Source: CAYYKK01 sp964467935 (GTDB lineage Bacteria; Myxococcota_A; Polyangia; Polyangiales; Polyangiaceae). Taken from it: a stretch of DNA of 13,869 nt. The position numbers were made by a program, and so were the translations under genes. Every line of letters starts with the position of its first letter. The first letter of the stretch is position 1. The DNA lies in contig CAYYKK010000188.1 in NCBI GenBank assembly GCA_964467935.1, forward strand, positions 1 through 13,869, read 5' to 3'. The notes below the pieces were generated by a model. It was not told the origin of the DNA and did not search any database. It saw only the letters and a list, made by a program, of their open reading frames with translations. Positions 1-6,448 of the stretch are shown in pieces.

Positions 1-847
1 CACCCGCGTTTGCGGACCCATCGTCGGACGAGTCGGGCTCGACCGGGGCAGGCTTGGAGCGGCCCATCGCCGCGCGCGGCTCGGCGGCTGCGATGAGCCG
101 GCGCAGCTCTTCTGTTGGCGGCAGATCCGCCGTCACCAAGGGCACATAGCGGCGCTTCGGCGGCTGAGCGGCGGCCGGGCTCACCTTCGGGCTCACGTTC
201 GGACGCTGCCCCGCGCCGTCATCCTCCTGCGCGCGGAGCTGGAAGCTCGCGAGCTGGCGCTGAGGGTGTCCGGCGGAAGCAGCTTCGCCCGGGGAATCAT
301 CGTGCTTGATGATTGGCCCGCTCGTCGACGCCATTCGGCGTGGGCTGGTCCAAGGGAAGGGGCGAAGCTTGCGCGGCTCCGCTTCGATGCGGGTCGGTGC
401 CTTGGCCGTCGCAGCGAGCTCTGCGAGCTCCTTCGCGACGCTGGGCTCGGCCTGAATTCTTCGCTTCCATGCGCGGCCGAGCCGGGCGATGTCGCTCATG
501 GTCAATCCGAGCGCTTCGGCCACGGACGACGGCTCTTCGCTCGTCGCGAGCGCTCCGAGGAGCCCGGCCCAAGCCGACTTGTCGCTGTCGAGTGGTGAGA
601 TGGCACGCCCGAGGCAATCTTCCGCGATGCGGCGCTTCTGAACGAGCAAGAGCTGCAGATCCATCTCGGCCACGACAGCCTTGGTCCAGGCCCGCGCGGC
701 TTCCTCCCAAGCCTCGCGAGCAATGCCCTCCTGCTCGAGGATCGTGTCGAGCGGAAACCCTTCGGCCAGCGCCGCGGTGATGCCAGCGTATTGCTCGAGC
801 GACAGGCCCGAGAGGAGCATCGGAGTGGGGGAGGGGGGAGCTGCCAT
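1..847 (-). CDS. Helical two-repeat protein of unknown function, last gene of the T6SS spike operon (3' end outside the window)
   Basis: I read an open frame from an ATG at 847 down to the left edge, 282 codons with no stop, so the C-terminus is missing. I do not recognise a named family. The first 150 residues look alpha-helical and hold two copies of one module: residues 26-68 and 99-141 align without gaps. A-L-A is at 26-28 and 99-101, Gly at 41 and 114, Ala-Trp at 53-54 and 126-127, and Glu at 61 and 134, a period of exactly 73 residues. After about residue 165 the chain becomes Pro/Ser/Ala-rich and probably disordered. There is no signal peptide or membrane segment. It starts 7 nt after the PAAR-like gene, with GAGG overlapping that stop codon, so the two are probably translated together. 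By position it could be a spike-associated adaptor or cargo, but nothing in the sequence proves this. Confidence 0.72.
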   Translation of the reverse strand, partial: MAAPPSPTPMLLSGLSLEQYAGITAALAEGFPLDTILEQEGIAREAWEEAARAWTKAVVAEMDLQLLLVQKRRIAEDCLGRAISPLDSDKSAWAGLLGALATSEEPSSVAEALGLTMSDIARLGRAWKRRIQAEPSVAKELAELAATAKAPTRIEAEPRKLRPFPWTSPRRMASTSGPIIKHDDSPGEAASAGHPQRQLASFQLRAQEDDGAGQRPNVSPKVSPAAAQPPKRRYVPLVTADLPPTEELRRLIAAAEPRAAMGRSKPAPVEPDSSDDGSANAG

Positions 848-854
848 CTGCGCC

Positions 855-1250
855 TCAGCCAGCGAAGACCTTCGTGCCCAGGGCGATGACGTGGCCGGTC
901 TCCTGGTCGGTCGGATCGTTGCAGCACTTCGCTGAGTCGTCCGCCCGCGCCAAGGCCTTGCCGTCGACGAAGACCTTCTCGCTCCCCGTCGTCACCGATG
1001 CCCGGTTCGAGGGCTCCTTCTGGAATGGCCCCCCCATGGGGATGTGCGTCGGTTGGTTGTGCGCCACGCTTCCGACGACGGCGACGCCCATGTTGCCTAC
1101 GAAGACTCGGTCGCTCAGCTCGTCGTCGAGGGCTCCGCTGAAGGGCATCGGCATCGGCGTCGGTACGGGGCCTCCCGGGCTCGGGACCATCACGACGTGT
1201 GTGTCCACGCCGACCACTTGGTCCCCCGACTTGGCGACAGGCTTTCCCAT
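855..1250 (-). CDS. PAAR-like T6SS spike-tip protein
   Basis: A 131-residue protein of the PAAR-like type, small proteins that cap the VgrG trimer and sharpen the T6SS needle or carry effectors. Visible hallmarks are a Pro/Gly-rich stretch at about residues 25-39 (PGGPVPTPMPMPF), a middle block with HIPMGGPF followed by PSN, then GS-x-KVF-x-GK and AR-x-D, a Cys-Cys-Asn-Asp stretch, and a GTKVFAG end. It has no fused effector domain. I chose the ATG at 1250 because GGAGAG lies just upstream and the longer in-frame extension to 1376 overlaps the preceding gene and reads as Pro/Arg/Ser shadow. It lies 16 nt after the transthyretin-like gene and 7 nt before the repeat protein. The family call is from recalled pattern. 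The role in a working T6SS is inferred, since no sheath, baseplate or ClpV gene is in view. Confidence 0.85.
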   Translation of the reverse strand: MGKPVAKSGDQVVGVDTHVVMVPSPGGPVPTPMPMPFSGALDDELSDRVFVGNMGVAVVGSVAHNQPTHIPMGGPFQKEPSNRASVTTGSEKVFVDGKALARADDSAKCCNDPTDQETGHVIALGTKVFAG

Positions 1251-1266
1251 CTCGGCTCTCCGCAGG

Positions 1267-1611
1267 TCAGACCCTCGAGACCTCGGAGAGGTCGGGGAAG
1301 CGAATCGTACCCCCGGACAGCAGCTCGAGGGTGGTCTTGCCCTCGGCGTCGGTGATTCCGGTGCGCTGGGAGCCATCGAGGAGCTCGATGATGAACCGTT
1401 GGTTGGCGAGGGCCTTGCCCTTCTCGTCGACCAACGCGAACTCGGTCGGTGGAGGCTTCGGCGGGGGCGGCTTCTCGTCGCTCTTGTCGGGCGAGCTCAG
1501 AAGGATCTTCTCCCCGTCGAGCTTGATCTCGTCCTTCATCGAGAAGATCGCCTTGTCGGTCTTGACGAAGAGACGCTCGGTGAGCTCCGCACTCACCTTT
1601 TCGGACTTCAT
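1267..1611 (-). CDS. Free-standing VgrG C-terminal extension with transthyretin-like fold
   Basis: A 114-residue protein with two parts. Residues 14-42 are short alternating beta-type strands ending in Asp-Gly-Glu-Lys-Ile-Leu-Leu-Ser, like the end of a VgrG beta-helix. After a Pro/Lys hinge (PPPPKPPP, 48-55), residues 57-107 read FALVDEKGKALANQRF, IELLDGSQRTGITDAEG, then TIRFPDL. This is the transthyretin-like module normally fused at the C-terminus of VgrG proteins, where it serves as an effector or adaptor docking extension. Here it is a separate gene. Its ATG overlaps the stop of the VgrG tail gene (ATGA), so translation is probably coupled. It could be natural splitting of a VgrG, or one VgrG broken late by a frameshift. 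The family resemblance is good and the exact partner unknown. Confidence 0.72.
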   Translation of the reverse strand: MKSEKVSAELTERLFVKTDKAIFSMKDEIKLDGEKILLSSPDKSDEKPPPPKPPPTEFALVDEKGKALANQRFIIELLDGSQRTGITDAEGKTTLELLSGGTIRFPDLSEVSRV

Positions 1612-2141
1612 TCGAACCCCTTCTCCCCGATTTCCAAGTCCGACTTGTCGCCCGCGATGCGAATGAACGGCCCCGAGAGCTCGATGCCGTCGTCGCCGAT
1701 TCGAATCGACGACTTGCCACAGACGATCGCGACCCCTTTGGCCGAGCGCACCTCGACGGTGTCCTCGCCCGAGAAGGTCGCCGTTCCCTCCGCACGGAGC
1801 GTCAGGGCACGCTGCTTGTCGTGCTTGCCGACGATGAGCGTGAGATTTCCACCGACCCTCGTCGTGAGGTCGCCGGCATAGCGCTCCTCGGCCGTGCCCT
1901 GGATTTCGAGGTCGTCGCGCCCACCGATTCGCGTCGTGCGCGACTCACCGACCCGTTGATCGAGATTGCGCTGGACGACGTCTTTTCGCGTCTCGTGGTC
2001 CTGGGCGACAGCCCCTCCGATTCGCTCCTGTTTGCCGCCGTCCACCTCGAGCACGAGACCCTTTACGATGTGATCGTGCCGGCTCTCCGAGACTCGGATC
2101 GTCTCTCTGCCACTCACCGAGAGGGTGTGGTCGTTCAGCAC
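1608..2141 (-). CDS. 5'-truncated VgrG tail (gp5-like beta-helix / DUF2345-like region)
   Basis: The 177 residues match only the C-terminal spike part of VgrG. They begin with V-LNDHT, carry regularly spaced V-G or G-G turns (e.g. RVGESRTTRIGG, TRVGGNLTLIVG) typical of the trimeric gp5 beta-helix, and end in a DUF2345-like stretch with IRIGDDGIELSG. VgrG proteins usually exceed 500 residues; the gp27/gp5 N-terminal part is absent. The frame stays open upstream only to 2189, and the extra codons read LLLRAQRDLDEV, the segment that precedes this point in intact VgrGs. A TAG at 2190-2192 then closes it, and I found no VgrG-like sequence further up in any minus frame. So it is a remnant, or a free-standing tail translated from the GTG at 2141 (GAGG sits 4 nt upstream). 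It heads the operon and overlaps the next gene by ATGA. Confidence 0.7.
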   Translation of the reverse strand: MLNDHTLSVSGRETIRVSESRHDHIVKGLVLEVDGGKQERIGGAVAQDHETRKDVVQRNLDQRVGESRTTRIGGRDDLEIQGTAEERYAGDLTTRVGGNLTLIVGKHDKQRALTLRAEGTATFSGEDTVEVRSAKGVAIVCGKSSIRIGDDGIELSGPFIRIAGDKSDLEIGEKGFE

Positions 2142-2205
2142 GACCTCGTCGAGATCGCGTTGCGCTCGCAGAAGCAGACCGGCAGAGCGCTATGAGCTGC
2201 CTCTC

Positions 2206-3634
2206 GTGATCGGCCCTGGCGAGCGTGCGAACGCACGTCTCGCGAGCGCGGGGAGGAGAGCCCTCGTTCTCGGCGCGCTTTCCGCGCCCGTGCTGGCCCT
2301 GTTCGAGCTCGGCGTGCGAGGCGGGTGGCGAGCTCCGGACTGCCTTCTTTGGATCATCGTGACGCTCTTCGCATCTCCCGCGCTCGCCGGAGCCCAGGAA
2401 TGGCGATCTCGGAGGGCTGGCCGTGACGGCGAAGTGGTGAATCGGCTCGTGGTCGGACGCGAATCGACGCTTCCCGGAGCCAGTCACGCCGAACCCGCGG
2501 AAGACCAGGGCCGCGCGCCCCGCCGCGGCGCGGGCCTCGACATGGACGAGGTCAAAGAGTCCCACGTCCACGAGAGCGTGTACCGGGCTTCTGGCCACCG
2601 CGAGCCGATGGTGGGTCAAGGGCGTATCGTTTGGACGTGCTGCCAGTGTCGGCAGCTGGTGACGTCCTCGGCGGGCGCGTCGCGCTGCGAGCAATGCCAG
2701 CTCGCGGTCCACGACGACTGCCTCGGCGCCCACGCAGCGCGGGATGGGCGCCTGCTCCAACGACACCGGTCGAAGCCCGAGCCGAAATGCCACTCCACGC
2801 GCTGGCCGCTCTACGAGGTATTGGGCCGCTCGTTCAATGCCGCCTCGTTCGCCGGAATGGGCGCGCTCCTCGTCCTTTCGGCGCTCCCCGCGCTGTTCGA
2901 TGGCGGCTGGCGGCAAGGCGAGAGGCGGTGGGGATTCCCGCTGATCGCGATCGGGCTCACCTGGGTCGTCAGCGCCGTCCTTCGCGCGGCCTTTCGGCCG
3001 AGAGCGCCGGAAGCCGATGCCTGTTGTCATTGCGGGGCCGTGTTCGGCAGTTGCCGAGCAGGTCGTCGGATGCGGCCGCTGCGCGCGATGGATGCACCCG
3101 CAGTGTCACCGGAGCCGAGCGCGAGACGAAGAGCTCGCGTGCCTCGCGCCCAAGGCGGCGAGATCGCGTGCGAGCCGCTCGCCGGCCGTGTCGTGGTCGG
3201 GCTCTCTCGTGGGGGCGACCTTCGGAGCCGTCGGTCTGTTCGCCGCATGGGCGATCGGATCGCCCAATCGTGAGCCCAGCCTCACGTTGATCTCGGTCGG
3301 CGTCCTCGTGTGTTTCGTCCTCGGGGTCAGGGCGGAGAGCGAGCACCGTCGGCATCGTCGAGGGTTCGCGCCCTGCGCTCATTGCGGCCGAAGCGGCGCC
3401 CCGGTGTGGCCTTGCGATGAATGCGGCAAAGACGTGCACGATGCGTGCGAGCTCACGCACGGTCGGCTCGCGCACCCGCAAAGGCTGGCCGCGCCATCGG
3501 CGCCGGCGACGACCTTTCGATGGGACGCGTTCGACGGACGAGAGGGCGAAGGACCATGGCCCGTCGACGCACGCGCGGCGACGCCCGCGCCGAGCCGGCC
3601 CAAGGGGCGGTCGAAGCGGGCGTCTCGTTCGTGA
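2206..3634 (+). pseudogene. Triple RING-like zinc-finger / membrane-hairpin protein, frameshifted
   Basis: Two plus frames together encode one Cys-rich membrane protein. The order is hairpin (2263-2400), zinc module (about 2632-2735), hairpin (2842-2990), zinc module (3016-3120), hairpin (3200-3330), zinc module (3370-3460), basic tail. Each module reads CxxC, a 9-12 residue spacer, then CxxC-x4-H-x2-C, a treble-clef pattern like prokaryotic RING or PHD fingers. The second module is cut after its first CxxC. Skipping one G of the GGGG at 3034-3037 joins the frames and gives a 12-residue spacer, equal to module one. Without that shift the first frame ends at 3273. The first two hairpins share a GGWR turn, suggesting internal duplication. 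The true start is uncertain: GTG 2206 is the first codon clear of the VgrG remnant; ATG 2542 or 2608 would drop the first hairpin. Function is unknown; protein binding or quality control at a membrane is only a guess. Confidence 0.6.
3034..3037 (+). other. Frameshift site (GGGG run) in the RING-like gene
   Basis: The upstream frame reads Cys-Cys-His-Cys-Gly up to here and then loses the pattern. The frame one base on reads Gly-Pro-Cys ... CGRC-ARWM-H-PQ-C. Removing one G joins them, with a spacer of the same length as in the first module. It may be a real mutation or a homopolymer sequencing error. Confidence 0.55.
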
Positions 3635-3658
3635 GCGTGACGCGCGATCGAATCCCGG

Positions 3659-4801
3659 TCAGCCGGAGAGCAGCTGCTTCGCGATGACGATGCGCTGGAT
3701 CTGGCTCGTGCCTTCGTAGATCTGCAGCACCTTCGCGTCGCGCATGAGCTTCTCGACGGGGTACTCCTTCGTGAAGCCGTTGCCGCCGAGGACCTGCACG
3801 GCGTCGACGGCCGTCTGCATCGCGCTGTCCGCGCCGAACGCCTTGGCGATCGAGCTCGTCATCGGATCACGCACGCCGTTGTCGAGGTTCCAGCCCGCCT
3901 TCATGTAGAGCAGGCGCGTCGCCTCGATGCGAATGGCCATCTCCGCGAGCATCCACTGGATGAGCTGGTGGTTCGCGATCGCGGTGCCGAAGGTCTTGCG
4001 CTCCTTCGCGTACGCGCTCGCCTCGTCGAGGGCGCGCTGCATGAGGCCCGTGGCCCCCGCGGCGATGTCGGGGCGCGTCTGGTTGAACGTCTCCATCGCG
4101 AGCTTGAAGCCTTGCCCCTCGGGAGCGAGCAGGTTCGCCTTCGACACCTTCACCTCGTCCAGGTGGACGACGGCGGTGTCGCTCGCGCGCTGGCCGAGCT
4201 TGTCCTCCTTCTTGCCGACGCGGAGCCCGGGCGTGTCGCGATCGACGATGAACGCGGCGATGCCCTTGTGCTTCAGCGCCGTGTCGCTCGTCGCGAAGAT
4301 GACGTAGAAGCGCGCGTAGCTCGCGTTCGTGATCCAGCACTTCTGCCCGGTGAGGACGTAGTCGTCGCCGTGCTTCGCGAACTTGGTCTTGAGGCCCGCG
4401 ACGTCGCTGCCCGCGTCGGGCTCGCTCGTGGCGTAGCTCGCCATGATCGGCTCCGCGACGAGCATGCCGAGGTACTTCTTCTTCTGCTCGTCGCTGCCGC
4501 CGAGCTTGATCGGCGTGAGCGCGAGCTGGTTCGCCGTGATGCTCGTCTGGATGCCGGTGCACCCGTACGCGAGCTGCTCGGTGATGAGCGCGTTCTCGAG
4601 CTCGCCCATGCCCGCGCCGCCGTACGCCTCGGGGACGCCGGGGTTCACGAGGCCGATCTCGTGGGCGGCCTTGAAGACGTCCATCGGGAACTTCGACTCG
4701 CGGTCGCACTCGGCGGCCACCGGGATGATGCGCTCCTTCGCGAACCGGCGCGCGGTGTCGACGAGGGCCTTGTGCTCTTCGGAGAGGGAAAAGTCGACCA
4801 T
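3659..4801 (-). CDS. Acyl-CoA dehydrogenase (medium-chain type)
   Basis: A soluble 380-residue flavoenzyme that oxidises acyl-CoA to trans-2-enoyl-CoA in beta-oxidation, passing electrons to electron-transfer flavoprotein. The family layout is complete: N-terminal helices 1-115, with the ELAYG-like 'EQLAYGCTGIQT' at 75-86; signature one ATSEPDAGSDVAG at 124-136; FAD-contact WITN at 156-159; middle beta domain to about 230; and the C-terminal helical domain with signature two QVLGGNGFTKEYPVEKLMRDAK at 336-357. The catalytic base is Glu363 in IYEGTSQIQR, the position used by medium- and short-chain enzymes. It closely resembles mammalian medium-chain dehydrogenase in recalled sequence, but chain-length preference cannot be read safely. 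The ATG at 4801 has AAGGAG six nt upstream, formed by the last codons of the 47-aa gene, so translation is probably coupled. It ends converging on the RING-like gene, 24 nt away. Confidence 0.95.
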   Translation of the reverse strand: MVDFSLSEEHKALVDTARRFAKERIIPVAAECDRESKFPMDVFKAAHEIGLVNPGVPEAYGGAGMGELENALITEQLAYGCTGIQTSITANQLALTPIKLGGSDEQKKKYLGMLVAEPIMASYATSEPDAGSDVAGLKTKFAKHGDDYVLTGQKCWITNASYARFYVIFATSDTALKHKGIAAFIVDRDTPGLRVGKKEDKLGQRASDTAVVHLDEVKVSKANLLAPEGQGFKLAMETFNQTRPDIAAGATGLMQRALDEASAYAKERKTFGTAIANHQLIQWMLAEMAIRIEATRLLYMKAGWNLDNGVRDPMTSSIAKAFGADSAMQTAVDAVQVLGGNGFTKEYPVEKLMRDAKVLQIYEGTSQIQRIVIAKQLLSG

Positions 4802-4804
4802 GGG

Positions 4805-4948
4805 CTACTCCTTCATCTGCTTCCTGCGGCGCTCGAGCTCGTTGCGTACCGCGCGGGCGCCGAGCACGTAGCCAGTGATGAGCCCCAATAGCAGAACGCT
4901 GGGGATGTAGATCACGTGCTGCGGCGTCATCATTCCGAAATCGGGCAT
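4805..4948 (-). CDS. Small single-span membrane protein (47 aa)
   Basis: A 47-codon gene easily missed by length cutoffs. It begins with ATG at 4948 behind AGGAG spaced 4 nt away and ends three nt before the dehydrogenase start. The sequence has a short polar N-terminus (MPDFGMMTPQ), one membrane helix at about residues 12-33 with small residues (GLITGYVLGA), and a strongly charged, basic cytoplasmic tail (about 31-47, RNELERRRKQ). I recognise no named family. Its shape recalls CcmD-like single-span proteins, but a better CcmD candidate lies just upstream. It follows that gene by 64 nt and is part of the ccmC-ccmD-dehydrogenase run. The last two codons plus the stop make the ribosome site of the dehydrogenase, so at the least it acts as a coupled leader; it may also anchor a partner at the membrane. 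Confidence 0.68.
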   Translation of the reverse strand: MPDFGMMTPQHVIYIPSVLLLGLITGYVLGARAVRNELERRRKQMKE

Positions 4949-4960
4949 GGATCTCCTCGT
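4946..4960 (-). promoter_or_regulatory. Shine-Dalgarno site and ATG of the 47-aa gene
   Basis: On the minus strand GAGGAGATCC directly precedes ATG. This is the clearest ribosome site in the ccm operon and the main support for the small gene being real. Confidence 0.65.
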
Positions 4961-5012
4961 CGGCGTCGCGGTGGGGCGGGCGGTTCGCGCGAAAGGCGCC
5001 CGCCGCGCGAGC

Positions 5013-5351
5013 TCACTCGCCGTCTTCTTCGCTCGGCTTCGTCTTGGCGCTCGCCTTCGGCTCGGACTTCGCCGGCGCCGCGCGATCGCGGTAGCCAGGC
5101 CCCTTCTCGGCGCGGCGCACCGACTGATCGAGCACCGCGATGCGCGCCTCGATCGCCCGCGTGCGTCGCCACATGAACACCACGAGCACCATCAGGATGA
5201 GCCAGATGGCCGCGTAGGCCTCGACGAGCAGCCGGCCGCCGCTCTGCATCTCCTCGCCGCCGGTCACCGGACGGAAGCCCGTGCCGTCCGCGCCCTCGGA
5301 GGCCTTGGGATCGGCCGCGGCGTTGTCTTTCGTTCCGTCCGCCATCGTCAT
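5013..5351 (-). CDS. ccmD: CcmD-like small membrane protein
   Basis: A 112-residue protein with a disordered N-terminus (about 1-38), one membrane span at about 41-61 (LLVEAYAAIWLILMVLVVFM), and a short amphipathic helix, RRTRAIEARIAVLDQSVRR, with an Ala/Lys/Glu-rich C-terminal tail to the end. The span followed by a basic helix with a 'R-x-x-x-IEARIAxLDxxV' pattern is how CcmD-like proteins look in deltaproteobacteria. CcmD keeps CcmC and heme-loaded CcmE together in cytochrome c maturation System I. E. coli CcmD is about 70 aa; this one is longer at both ends. Its ATG at 5351 overlaps the ccmC stop (ATGA); a second Met at 5345 is an alternative start. The symbol rests mainly on the span and on being next to ccmC. 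Confidence 0.7.
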   Translation of the reverse strand: MTMADGTKDNAAADPKASEGADGTGFRPVTGGEEMQSGGRLLVEAYAAIWLILMVLVVFMWRRTRAIEARIAVLDQSVRRAEKGPGYRDRAAPAKSEPKASAKTKPSEEDGE

Positions 5352-6280
5352 TCCTCGATGAGGCCTTGCTCGATGGCCTCTTCTTCGGTCTCGTCGAGCT
5401 TCGCCTCGGCCAGGTGTTGGCGCGCCCGCGCCCACACGAGCAGCACGGTGAGGAGCGTGAAGGCGAGGAACGCGACGCCGAGCGCTTGGCCCATGCTCGG
5501 ATCCGAGAGGCCCTTGCCCTTGCCCGTGATGACCTGCGGGTGCGTGCCGCCCCACTTTCGCACCGCGAGGTGGATGATGGGCAGCGTCGCCGCGCCGAGG
5601 ATGCCGAGGGCCGCGGCGAACTTGCGCTCCGACTCGCCGCCGCCCGAGAACGTGCGCAGGACGACGTACGCCACGTAGATGAGCACGCTCAGCATCATCG
5701 TCGTGAGGCGCGGATCCCAGGTCCAGTAGACGCCCCACGCCTTCGCCGCCCAGAGCGGCCCCGAGACGATCACCATCAGCCCGAAGGCGACGGCCGCGTC
5801 GGCTCCCGCGCGCGCGACGCAGTCCCACACGAGCGTGCCGCGCGCCAAGAGTCCGATCGATCCGACGAAGCACGCGCCCGCGGCGAGGTACATCGCGTAC
5901 GCCGCGGGGACGTGGAAGTAGAAGATCTTCTGGACGATCCCCATCGTCGCCTCGATGGGCACGACGTAGAACGTGTAGTGGATCGTGTAGAGGAACAGCG
6001 CGGTCGTCACGAGGACGAGGCCGTAGAACCCGAGATCGGCGCCGTTCGGGCGCGGCACCCGGAGATCGAGCCGCGGCAGGTCTCCCGCGGGTCCGCCCGC
6101 GACGTAGAGCGCGAGCCCGAGCAACACGACGACGAAGCGCGCGACGAGCCCGATCTCGTCGCCCGCCACGTCGATCCACGCGAGCACGCGGACGTTGCCG
6201 CCGAACGCCATCAGGATCGTCGAGGCGATCCCGGCGAGGAGGAGGAACGTGCCGACTCTGCGGAGCGAGCTCGAGCCCAT
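5348..6280 (-). CDS. ccmC: CcmC-type heme-handling protein for cytochrome c maturation
   Basis: An inner-membrane protein of 310 residues in the CcmC/CcmF/CcsA heme-handling family, which presents heme on the periplasmic side for transfer to CcmE. The diagnostic tryptophan-rich motif WGVYWTWD is at 182-189. The two heme-ligand histidines of CcmC appear as His123 (FYFHVPAA) and His237 (PIIHLAV). I count about eight membrane spans. The last six match CcmC; the extra pair at about 9-28 and 44-62 makes the protein longer than the roughly 245-residue E. coli form. An acidic cytoplasmic tail (296-310) ends it. It starts the minus operon and is divergent from the kinase gene; the ribosome site before ATG 6280 is weak. 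No ccmA, ccmB, ccmE or ccmF lies in the window, so the rest of System I must be elsewhere. Confidence 0.92.
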   Translation of the reverse strand: MGSSSLRRVGTFLLLAGIASTILMAFGGNVRVLAWIDVAGDEIGLVARFVVVLLGLALYVAGGPAGDLPRLDLRVPRPNGADLGFYGLVLVTTALFLYTIHYTFYVVPIEATMGIVQKIFYFHVPAAYAMYLAAGACFVGSIGLLARGTLVWDCVARAGADAAVAFGLMVIVSGPLWAAKAWGVYWTWDPRLTTMMLSVLIYVAYVVLRTFSGGGESERKFAAALGILGAATLPIIHLAVRKWGGTHPQVITGKGKGLSDPSMGQALGVAFLAFTLLTVLLVWARARQHLAEAKLDETEEEAIEQGLIEE

Positions 6281-6448
6281 GGTCAGGTCCGGCCGAGGGG
6301 CGCGGGTGGGTCGACCCTAGTGCCGCGGCTCTGGGTATTCAAGCGATCGGAGGACGGCTAGACTCGGCCCATCGCCGGTCCGCCCTCTCGGGATGGCCTG
6401 CGCCACCGCAGTTCGTCCCATCCGCCGAGGCTCTCCGCCCCCATCGAC
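6281..6448. other. Divergent spacer between ccmC and the kinase gene
   Basis: This 168-bp stretch should contain promoters for both directions. A TAGACT at 6359-6364 could be a -10 element for the kinase, but no convincing -35 lies 17 bp upstream. I see no strong inverted repeat or RNA structure. Confidence 0.4.

Noticed and set aside
1945..3030. Minus-strand 361-codon frame that might continue VgrG upstream
   Set aside because: Its text is Arg/Pro-rich with no VgrG pattern, and the Cys modules on the plus strand explain the region better.
6359..6364. TAGACT as a kinase promoter -10
   Set aside because: No acceptable -35 at the right distance and GC-rich promoters here are poorly known, so it is mentioned only within the spacer entry.
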